64,000 bases of DNA, taken from contig NZ_CP108538.1 in assembly GCF_035994185.1 (NCBI RefSeq), forward strand, positions 6,301,501 through 6,365,500, written 5' to 3'. Within the stretch, counting starts at the first letter, position 1. Each line of letters starts with the position of its first letter. The translations under genes and the position numbers were made by a program. This DNA comes from Streptomyces sp. NBC_01217 (GTDB lineage: Bacteria > Actinomycetota > Actinomycetes > Streptomycetales > Streptomycetaceae). Of this stretch, positions 9,162 to 16,551 are shown piece after piece. The notes beneath the pieces were generated by a model. It ran no database searches. It was not told the DNA's origin and was given only the letters and a program-made list of their open reading frames with translations.

Positions 9162-10402
9162 GATGTCCAGGTAACCGGCAGCTCGCGCACGCTGTAGACC
9201 GCACCGTCATGCCGGAACGACAGCTCCTCCACGGCGGTCGCCAACCGCAGGCTGGGGATGCGGCGGTAGAGCGTGCTGTAGACCACCTGCAGTTCCACCC
9301 GGGCGAGTGGCTGGCCCAGGCACTGGTGGACGCCGAAGCCGAACGCGATGTGGCGACGAGCGTCGCGGCCGATGTCGAGCCGCTCCGGCTCGGAAAAGAT
9401 TTCAGCGTCCCAATTGCCGGTGCCGGTGAAGGCGATGATTCCGTCCCCGGCGTGAATCGTCTCGCCGCCGATCTTGATGTCCTCAAGCGCGACCCGGCGC
9501 CGGCCGTTGTGCACGACGGTCAGGTAACGCAGTAGTTCCTCAACGGATTTGGCGACCGCCTTCGGGTCATTCGTCTCCCGCAGAGCTGCAAGCTGGTCGG
9601 GGTTCTCCAGCAGGGCCACGGTGCCGAGGGCGATCATGTTGGCGGTGGTCTCATGGCCAGCGATCAGGAGGAGTACGCCTATGGTGGCGGCCTCCCGCGA
9701 GGTCAGCTCTCCAGCCTTGATCCTTACGGCCAGCTCGGAGAGCAAGTCGTCACCGGGGTCGGAAATTCTTGCCGTGACCAGATTATCCAGATATTCGGTC
9801 AGCGCCGCGTTGGCGTTCGACACGTCCTCGACGGAGGACGTGTTATTGACCATGATCGAGCTGTTCTGCTGGAAGAAGTCGTGGTCCTCATACGGCACCC
9901 CGAGCAGTCGGCAGATCACCAGCGACGGCAAAGGCAGCGCGAGTGCGCGCACTAGGTCGACCGGGGCCGGCCCGACCAGCATGGTGTCGATCAGGTCGTC
10001 CGTGATCTTTTGGATGTCGGGCCGCAGCGCCTCGACCCGCTTGACGGCGAACGGACCGGTGACCATCCGGCGGATCCGAGCGTGCTCGGGGTCATCCATG
10101 GTGAGGAAGGACCGGCGATGTGCGGCGACCTCGCGAAGGCCCGGGCTCACGTGCGGGAATCCCGGCAACGTGGCGTCGGCGCTGACCCGTGGGTCGGCGA
10201 GCAGGGAGCGTTGGTCCGTGTACCGGGTCACCAGCCAGGGGGTGCTCCCGTCCCACAGTTTCACTCGTGCGACCGGCTGCTCGCTGCGCAGTGCGCTTGC
10301 GGCCGGAGGAGGGGCGAAGGGACATCCGGCCGACCGGGGCATCGGAAACTCCGGGAGCGGTCCTTCCCCCCCGGCTGGGGGCTGTGTCAACGTGTCAGTC
10401 AT
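9158..10402 (-). CDS. Cytochrome P450, CYP105-like
   Basis: 414 residues from the Met at 10402, preceded by GAGGA. The frame is open further upstream, but the start MTDTLTQPPAGG is typical of CYP105 members. I-helix AGHET at 248-252, ExxR at Glu289-Arg292, and heme loop FGFGVHQCLG with the ligand Cys361. CYP105 enzymes hydroxylate many small molecules; the substrate cannot be read here. The redox partners follow directly and a two-component system lies 88 bp upstream on the same strand, so this looks like a regulated oxidation operon. There is no biosynthetic cluster around it. Confidence 0.93.
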   Translation of the reverse strand: MTDTLTQPPAGGEGPLPEFPMPRSAGCPFAPPPAASALRSEQPVARVKLWDGSTPWLVTRYTDQRSLLADPRVSADATLPGFPHVSPGLREVAAHRRSFLTMDDPEHARIRRMVTGPFAVKRVEALRPDIQKITDDLIDTMLVGPAPVDLVRALALPLPSLVICRLLGVPYEDHDFFQQNSSIMVNNTSSVEDVSNANAALTEYLDNLVTARISDPGDDLLSELAVRIKAGELTSREAATIGVLLLIAGHETTANMIALGTVALLENPDQLAALRETNDPKAVAKSVEELLRYLTVVHNGRRRVALEDIKIGGETIHAGDGIIAFTGTGNWDAEIFSEPERLDIGRDARRHIAFGFGVHQCLGQPLARVELQVVYSTLYRRIPSLRLATAVEELSFRHDGAVYSVRELPVTWTS

Positions 10403-10490
10403 GGCGTCCTCGGTGGGGGATGCAAAGCGTGAGTCTTCACGTGCGGGGAATGTCATGAGCAGTGAACCCGCTCTCCCTGACTGCCAGCGG

Positions 10491-11240
10491 TCAGGTATCT
10501 GACGGAACGCTGACAGTGGGGACCGCCATCGTGACCACGGTGCCTCGGCCCAGTTCACTTTCCGCGCTCAACTCGCCGCCGTGCAGGTCGACCACCAAGC
10601 GCACAATGGAGAGACCAAGACCGCCGTTCAACTCGAGTCGGTCGTACTCCGACCGCGGGGCGGTAAGCCGCGCGATGTCACGCGGACTCAAACCGGCACC
10701 CTGGTCGCGAACCGACAGCGAGACGAGCGACCTTCCCGCGGCGTCGGCCGACGGTCCGCGCACCGTTACGGTCACCGGGCTTCCGGCCGGGGTATGCCGG
10801 AGCGCGTTGCCCAGCAGGTTGCGGACGGCGTGCCGCAGCATGCGCCTGTCGGCGACGATGACCGTCCGACCGAAGGTCTCACGGGTTATGAGACGTTCGG
10901 GGTGGGCCAGCCTCAGATCCGCTACTACCTCGTCGGCCAGGTCGCCGAGATTCATTGGCTTCGGGTCCAGCGGCCGCGGCCAGAAGGAGTGCCGACGGGG
11001 AAACACGTTCTGGACCGCTTGGTGCATGTGGTCGGCCTCGTCACGGATGCGGCGCAGGGCGCGCACCATCAGTTCCGGTTCATCGCTGAGGTCTTGCAGC
11101 GGCAAATCGGCCCAGCCGCGAATGGTGGTCAGGGAGGTGCGCAGTTCATGCATCAACACCTCCAACGGCTGACGGCTTTCGTCGCCGAGGCCTCGGCCGT
11201 CCGGGCGGATCTCCTCCTCAGGACTCTCATCCATGCTCAT
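10491..11240 (-). CDS. Soluble sensor histidine kinase
   Basis: 249 residues from an ATG that overlaps the regulator's stop (ATGA). DHp box LMHELRTSLTTIRG with His31, N-box LLGNALRHTP, G1 box DQGAGL and G2 GGLGLSIV. There is no membrane span or sensor domain before the His box, so the signal must reach it in the cytoplasm or through a partner. It forms a pair with the OmpR-type regulator upstream and lies 88 bp before the P450. The frame is open upstream to 11384, but that part is regulator sequence on another frame. Confidence 0.9.
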   Translation of the reverse strand: MSMDESPEEEIRPDGRGLGDESRQPLEVLMHELRTSLTTIRGWADLPLQDLSDEPELMVRALRRIRDEADHMHQAVQNVFPRRHSFWPRPLDPKPMNLGDLADEVVADLRLAHPERLITRETFGRTVIVADRRMLRHAVRNLLGNALRHTPAGSPVTVTVRGPSADAAGRSLVSLSVRDQGAGLSPRDIARLTAPRSEYDRLELNGGLGLSIVRLVVDLHGGELSAESELGRGTVVTMAVPTVSVPSDT

Positions 11241-11968
11241 TCGGCGGTGCGCCTGCCGAGCCAGTAGCCGAAGCCACGACGGGTATGTATCAGGGCAGGC
11301 CCACTGGCGTCGACCTTGTGGCGGAGACGGGAGATCAGCTTCTCGACAGCGTTGTCTCCATACGGTTTGTGGTATGCCATCCACAGATGGCTGGCAATCT
11401 GCTCTTTCGACAGTACTCGCCCCGTGTTGACCAGTAGGTAGCGCAGCAGCCGGAACTCCGCAGGGGTGAGCTTGAGCGCGTGAGGGCCGCGCGAGGCTTG
11501 ACGGGTCGTGTCGTGAAGCACCAGATCCTCATAACGCGGGGACTCCTCTCGCCGCCTTTCGTGGGTGCGTAGCAGTGCCTGTACCCGGGCGAGCACCTCG
11601 GCGATCCGGAACGGCTTGGTGACGTAGTCGTTGCCGCCGATACGGAGGCCGGTGACCAGCGAGTCCATTGAGTGACAGGCGGTGAGGAAAAGAACTGGCG
11701 GATGGTGCTCGTCGGCCGCGACCAAGCGACGGCACACCGCGAAGCCGTCGAGGTCAGGCAGCATCACATCGAGGATCACCAGGTCAGGCGGCTCCCGCAA
11801 TATCCGATCGAGTCCTTCCCCACCGGTGGCCGCGGTACTGACGCGGTAACCGGCCAGCTCAAGTGTGGTCGAGAGGAGTTCGGCAATTCTCGATTCGTCA
11901 TCGACGACCAGGATTTGCTGCCCGTTGCCACGGGCCGGCGCTAGCTTCTCGCTCACGTTCCTGCACAC
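11237..11968 (-). CDS. OmpR/PhoB-type response regulator
   Basis: 243 residues. Receiver domain about 18-130: VVDDE acidic pocket, phospho-acceptor Asp67 in VILDVMLPDLDG and Lys118 in YVTKPF. Winged-helix DNA-binding domain about 145-238 with LTPAEFRLLRYL and RRGFGYWL. GTG start; a second GTG four codons later is possible. It is first in a minus-strand series with the kinase and P450 genes and is likely their regulator (inferred). An IS5-family element sits about 145 bp upstream of the start and may have changed its promoter. Confidence 0.92.
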   Translation of the reverse strand: MCRNVSEKLAPARGNGQQILVVDDESRIAELLSTTLELAGYRVSTAATGGEGLDRILREPPDLVILDVMLPDLDGFAVCRRLVAADEHHPPVLFLTACHSMDSLVTGLRIGGNDYVTKPFRIAEVLARVQALLRTHERRREESPRYEDLVLHDTTRQASRGPHALKLTPAEFRLLRYLLVNTGRVLSKEQIASHLWMAYHKPYGDNAVEKLISRLRHKVDASGPALIHTRRGFGYWLGRRTAE

Positions 11969-12114
11969 ACCATGACACTACGCGAACCGACGGTACGAGG
12001 GCGCACGGCCTCCAGGGTGGTTGCAAGTTCCGGGGTAGTGCGGCTGGTCGGGTTGTGACCGGTTGGGGTGCATAGCAGAGCAGGCACGGGCTTCGTGATC
12101 ATTGTGGTGTCTAA

Positions 12115-13083
12115 GAGGTCGCGCGGATAGGCGTGCGGTCATGGTCGGCGGTTCGGGCGTTCGTCCCAGCGGTGGGTCGTCCATGCTCGTCGGATCAGGC
12201 TGCGCACGGTGATGATGGTGTCGGCGAGGCCGAAGAAGGCGTCGATGACGGTGGCGCGCCGCTCGTAGCAGCGGGCGAGCCGGTGGAAGGCGTTCTGTCA
12301 GGCGTGGGTGCGTTCAACGTGCCACCTCTGACCGGCCTGGATGGGCGCCTTTTCGCCCGTGTGTGCGATGCGGCCGTGCAGGCCGCGTTCGTTGAGTAGG
12401 GCGCGGGTCTTGTCCGAGTCGTAGCCGGCGTCCAGGTGCACGGTGATGCCGTCGGGTAACGGTCCCAGGTCGTCCAGGCGGTCGAGGGTCGGTGCGAGTA
12501 GGGGTGAGTCGTGGCGGTTGGCGCCGGCCAGGACACGGCCCAGCGGAATGCCGTATCCGTCCGTCATGCCTGAGCGTTTCAGGCCCTGTTTGCCGCGGTC
12601 GGCTGGTGAGCGTCCGGCGACCTCGCCGCCTCCGGGAGCCTTGGTGATGGAGCCGTCGACGGCGATCTGGTCGAGGACGAGGCCGACGATCCGGTCGTAG
12701 GACTCCAGCGCGATCTGCTTGAGCCGGGCGAAGACGCCGAGTCGGATCCACTCGTCGCGGCGGTTGCGGATCGTGGTGGCCGAGCACGTTGTGTCGGCGA
12801 TCGCCTCGTCAGAACAGCCGAAGCGCAGCAGTTGCAGGAGCTTGTCGAAGATGATCCGGTCGCTGATCCGCGGGCGGTGGCAGCCGAGCGGATGGTCCGG
12901 GTGGTACTTCGGCCGCTCGGGCAGCAGGGCCGCGAATTGGTCCCAGAGCGGTTCGGTGAGCCATGATGGCAGCGCGGGCACAGGTCTCCTCAGTGATCAC
13001 AGAGCGTCGCAACTCCATGATCACCAGGACCTGTGCCCGTACTGCTGCCGGGGTACTGCCAGCGCGCCCATCTGCGCGACCTC
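12115..13083. mobile_element. IS5-family (TNA target type) insertion sequence, 969 bp
   Basis: The ends are 13-bp inverted repeats, GAGGTCGCGCGGA at 12115-12127 and its near-complement at 13071-13083 (1 mismatch). Both sides are flanked by TAA (12112-12114 and 13084-13086), a 3-bp target duplication of the TNA kind known for the IS1031/IS427 group. The single transposase gene fills the element but carries a nonsense codon. Confidence 0.85.
12139..12981 (-). pseudogene. IS5-family transposase with in-frame TGA
   Basis: The N-terminal 227 codons (PALPSWLTEPLWDQF through the DDE core with DQIAVDGS and HLDAGYDS) end at TGA 12298-12300 right after WHVERTHA. Translation past that codon continues in the same frame for 52 sensible residues (QNAFHRLARCYERR, ITVRSLIRRAW, HRWDERP) to the stop at 12139. 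Relatives have Trp at the TGA position, so a single TGG to TGA change is likely. The catalytic Glu region and tail would be lost unless the codon is read through. Confidence 0.85.
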
Positions 13084-13337
13084 TAAGTGACTTGAGTTGG
13101 GCTGTTGCATGATCAACACCTTCTGCTCCGACGAGCGGCCCCCTGTCGGCCCCTCGCGAACACCTGAGTAAGGCCGCCCTCGAAAAGCCCGATGCAACCG
13201 ACATGCCGCAACACGGAGTCTCATCGAAACTTGCGGGAAGGGTGGAGATCAGGTCACGGAGTGGTAGTACACCGTCAGGTGTGCCGGCATTGAATCGGTG
13301 CCACCGTGCCCCGCGCTCGCCGCGACAACGCCGCGTG

Positions 13338-13658
13338 TCAAGGGGCTGCGTTCAGCCACACGGATGACCTGAACAGCTGCCACGGGAGAGGTGCGCTTGT
13401 GCCGTCGGCCCCGTTGGTGTCGGTCAACGTCCAGTGGATGCCGGCGGTGGTCGTGGTCTTCCCGCCGATCTGCACCTGGGCCCGGGCGTCGGCACAGCCT
13501 GCCATGACCGTGATGCCGGGGTTCTCGAGCGGGTCATTCGCCGAGGCGGAGGGCGCCGTCGCCAGGCCGAGCGTGGCGGTGGCGGCGAGGACGGCGACCG
13601 CGGTGAGCTTGTTCCTCAGGGTTCTGACCGACTTCACTACTGTGCTGTCGGTGCGCAT
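13338..13658 (-). CDS. Small secreted protein, unknown function
   Basis: 106 residues from the Met at 13658, which has GAAGG eight bases before it. A basic start, a hydrophobic stretch (TAVAVLAATATLGLA) and a cut site near APSASA|N make a Sec signal peptide of about 37 residues. The mature part is about 69 residues with one Cys (MAGCADAR) and no family I recognise. It follows another small secreted protein on the same strand. The C-terminal residues look unstructured, so the gene end could be altered. Confidence 0.7.
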   Translation of the reverse strand: MRTDSTVVKSVRTLRNKLTAVAVLAATATLGLATAPSASANDPLENPGITVMAGCADARAQVQIGGKTTTTAGIHWTLTDTNGADGTSAPLPWQLFRSSVWLNAAP

Positions 13659-13689
13659 CTCGTTTCCTTCAAGTCGAATGCGTGTTTCC

Positions 13690-13723
13690 AGCCCCGTGGC
13701 GCCCACCGCCAAGGGGCTTTTTT
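13690..13723 (+). terminator. Terminator-like hairpin with T-run between the two secreted-protein genes
   Basis: The stem AGCCCC/GGGGCT, extended by TGGCG/CGCCA, is followed by TTTTTTCTTTT on the plus strand. It has the form of a classic U-tract terminator, unusual in Streptomyces, but both neighbouring genes run on the other strand. It may stop antisense transcription, or its minus-strand form may be a leader hairpin for the 13658 gene. Confidence 0.45.
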
Positions 13724-13794
13724 CTTTTGCGCTTCGGCTCTTGAAACGCCCGTCGGATCGATTCCGGCATACCTTTCGGCAACTCGTGCGACCG

Positions 13795-14160
13795 TCACAC
13801 ACCCGGCGGGTAGGTGTAGACGTTCTTGCCGTAATCAACCCCGAACGCGGAACCGCAGTCAGCCTTCGACGCGTGTCCCGGCGACACGGTGGGCCCGTAC
13901 TTGTAGACGTAACCGCCGGTGCTGGGGCACTTGACCCAGGCACGGTAGTAGCCCGATCCGCCGAGGCACTTCACTTGCGCCCACGTCCAGTAGCTGCCGC
14001 CGTCTTCGAACGTCCAGCTGCAACTGGTCGGCACCGCCTGGGCAGTCCCCGCCGACACCGCGAAGAAGCCGAGCAGCGAGCCGGCGACGGTGGTCAAGGA
14101 AAGCGCGACGCTGCCCGCACCGCGACGGGCTTTCCTTACGGTGTTCTTCGTGATCGCCAT
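13795..14160 (-). CDS. Small secreted cysteine-containing protein, unknown function
   Basis: 121 residues from the ATG at 14160, with GGGAGA a few bases upstream. Signal peptide of about 42 residues ending AQA|VP. The mature part has four cysteines (TSCSW, VKCLGG, VKCPST, DCGSAF) and many aromatic residues (SYWTWAQ, GGYVYKYG, NVYTYPPGV), suggesting a compact disulfide-bonded fold. No named family recognised. An IS1380-family element begins 131 bp upstream, so promoter context may be disturbed. Confidence 0.75.
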   Translation of the reverse strand: MAITKNTVRKARRGAGSVALSLTTVAGSLLGFFAVSAGTAQAVPTSCSWTFEDGGSYWTWAQVKCLGGSGYYRAWVKCPSTGGYVYKYGPTVSPGHASKADCGSAFGVDYGKNVYTYPPGV

Positions 14161-14290
14161 GAAATCTCCCGATGACCGCTCCAAGAAGGAGCTGCTTGAA
14201 TTGGGCGCGTCCGAAAGTGAGGTCATGCGCGCCCGCCACGGCCGGTGTTCAGCCCCGTACGACGGGCACAGTAGCCCGGCCCGGTCGCTG

Positions 14291-16002
14291 AGCCCGGATC
14301 CACCGGCTGACCTCTGTGGACAACTTCTCCGGGAACGAGGAAGAGCCTTGTGACCTGCGATGATGGGAGTTCTTGAGGCTTCCAGCACGCACGATGACAA
14401 GGCTCTTCCGAGATGCAATCTTCCCATGCCGCCGTCCATGTCTCCGCACTCTTCGACGAGCCGAATCTGATCGCGGATGCGGGGCTGCTTCCGCTGATCG
14501 CGCTCGCCGAACGGGTCGGCCTGCCCGGTCTGGCCGCCCAGGTCCGCATCGAGGCGGCCGACAACAGCGGCGGCGCCCATCCGGCGGCCAAGGTGATGTC
14601 GCTGCTGGGCGCGATGTGCTCGGGGGCCGACTCCATCGATGATGCCGACCGGCTGCGGCACGGCGCAATGGACCGGGCCTTCGCCGGGATACGCGCCCCG
14701 TCCACGCTGGGCACCTTCCTGCGCTCCTTCACCCACGGCCACAACCGGCAACTCCACCGTGTGCACCGGGAATTCCTGGCCCGCCTCGCGACCCGTACCC
14801 CGCTGCTGCCCGGCGCCGGGCAGCTGATGTTCATCGACATCGACCCCACCCACCGCCGGGTCTACGGACGGGCCAAGCAAGGCGCCGAGCACGGGCGCCT
14901 GAAGGGGCAGCGCACCCTGCACCCGATCATGGCCACCCTGTCCACCCCGCTCGCCCGGCCGGTGATCGGTGCGGTCCGCCTGCGCCGCGGCAAGGCCGCC
15001 GACGTCCGCGGCGCGAAAAGCTTCGTCGCCCAGGCCCTGGCCATCGCGAAGGACGCGGGCGGAACCGGAATCCGGATGGTGCGGGCGGACAGCAAGTTCT
15101 ACACCGCCGATGTGGCCGCCGCCTGCCACAGGTCCGGTGCCCACTTCTCCCTCACCACGGGCATGAACCCCTCCATCGCCGCCGCGATCGGCCGCATCAC
15201 CGAGGACGCCTGGATCCCGATCCGCTACCCCGAGGCGTTCGTGGATCCCGACACCGGCGAGATGGTCTCCGACGCCGAGGTCGCCGAGACCGAGTACACC
15301 GCGTTCACCGGACGCAAGAAGGCCGAGCAGGTCACCGCCCGTCTGATCGTGCGACGGGTGCGACGCCTGAACCCGCAAGCAGCCACCGGGCAGGGCGAGT
15401 TGTTCGACTCCTGGCGCTACCATCCCATCTTCACCAACAGCCCCTTCGGCATGCTTCAGGCCGAACTGCACCACCGGCAACACGCTGTCGTGGAACAGGC
15501 GATCGCGGACGGGAAGTCCTCCGCGCTCGCCCACCTGCCCTCGGGAAACTTCCAGGCGAACGCCGCCTGGCTGATCCTGTGGGCCATGTCGCACAACCTG
15601 CTGCGGGCCGCCGGCGCCCTGGCCTCGGCCTTCCACGCCAAGGCCACCACCGCCACACTCCGCGCCCACCTGATCCACGTCCCCGCCCGACTCGCCCGCA
15701 CCGCGAGGACCAAGCTGACCGCCCACCTGCCCGCCAACTGGCCCTGGCAGGCCGCCTACCAGGACTTGTTCGAGGCCGTCCATCACCCACCGTCGACACC
15801 CTGACGGCCTCCATCGACACCGCACCCTGACGGCCGCACCGGCCACCGGCACCACCGCCCCAGCCCCGACTCGCAAAACACCTCGGACAGGCCGCGACCC
15901 GAGCGCGGCGGGCGCCGCCCGCCCTCGAACCCAAGCCCCACACCACCATCAGCCCTCGGCGAGAAATCGGACCTCGGAAACATCAGCCGGTGGATCCGGG
16001 CT
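14291..16002. mobile_element. IS1380-family insertion sequence, 1.7 kb
   Basis: Perfect 20-bp terminal inverted repeats at 14291-14310 and 15983-16002 enclose one transposase gene. Length and layout fit IS1380. The bases just outside the ends (GCTG on the left, GAGT on the right) do not form the expected target duplication, so one side may have been rearranged after insertion. Confidence 0.88.
14413..15804 (+). CDS. IS1380-family DDE transposase
   Basis: 463 intact residues. The N-terminal part has ADSIDDADRLRHG. DDE residues are plausible at FIDIDPTHRRVYG and RMVRADSKFY, with the third acid further on before the LILWAMSHNLLRAA helix. The frame is unbroken and both ends of the element are present, so this copy could still be active. 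Confidence 0.92.
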   Translation: MQSSHAAVHVSALFDEPNLIADAGLLPLIALAERVGLPGLAAQVRIEAADNSGGAHPAAKVMSLLGAMCSGADSIDDADRLRHGAMDRAFAGIRAPSTLGTFLRSFTHGHNRQLHRVHREFLARLATRTPLLPGAGQLMFIDIDPTHRRVYGRAKQGAEHGRLKGQRTLHPIMATLSTPLARPVIGAVRLRRGKAADVRGAKSFVAQALAIAKDAGGTGIRMVRADSKFYTADVAAACHRSGAHFSLTTGMNPSIAAAIGRITEDAWIPIRYPEAFVDPDTGEMVSDAEVAETEYTAFTGRKKAEQVTARLIVRRVRRLNPQAATGQGELFDSWRYHPIFTNSPFGMLQAELHHRQHAVVEQAIADGKSSALAHLPSGNFQANAAWLILWAMSHNLLRAAGALASAFHAKATTATLRAHLIHVPARLARTARTKLTAHLPANWPWQAAYQDLFEAVHHPPSTP

Positions 16003-16551
16003 GAGTGTGCCGGTCGTTTGCCCCACAAGGAACGGCCGCCGCACATACGGGAATACGTGCAAGTCGGCGGACGAGACCGCCTCCGGTTTACAGCCGTGAC
16101 CTTTTTGAGCTCGACTGCCGCTACTGCTGGGACCACGAGAAGCCGCCTACAGGTCCGTCGGATCCGTGGCTCACAGGGAAGGCGCGGGGCACCGCGGAGT
16201 GCGGAGGGTTGGGGTGTTGGTTCGGCTCCCCAGCAACGGTGTGCCCCGACGTGTGGGACCGACGAGACTGTGTACGGCGCGAAATGGGCAACTGGTGGCG
16301 GTCGTCCAGGAGATCACGAGTGCTGGGGCGAGTCGATCGGCGGCTCCGCGGGATGGCTGGGGTCCATGAAGTGGCAGGCGGTCGCCGCACCGTCCCAGAC
16401 TCCTGCACCCCGGCTCAGGAGCGTGCCCCCTGGCGAAGCGGTTGTCGTTCGGCAGCTGGAATCAGAAGGTCGACCCCGACGCCTTCATCGCACCGAGGCC
16501 GGGGGCGAAGGGGCGCTCAACCTTGATCGTGGGTCAACTACCCTTGTTTCT
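16003..16551. other. Non-coding stretch between the IS1380 end and the tandem kinase gene
   Basis: About 550 bases. The kinase frame is open through it from 16018, but that translation is low-complexity, basic and unlike the protein that follows, so it is not taken as coding. It probably holds the kinase promoter; none was clearly recognised. Confidence 0.5.

Noticed and set aside
13795..15876. Minus-strand open frame of 693 codons across the IS1380 element into the secreted-protein gene
   Set aside because: Only its last 121 codons are real; the rest is opposite the transposase.
16018..16551. N-terminal extension of the tandem kinase
   Set aside because: The frame is open but the translation is basic and low-complexity, begins at the IS edge and does not look like part of the protein.
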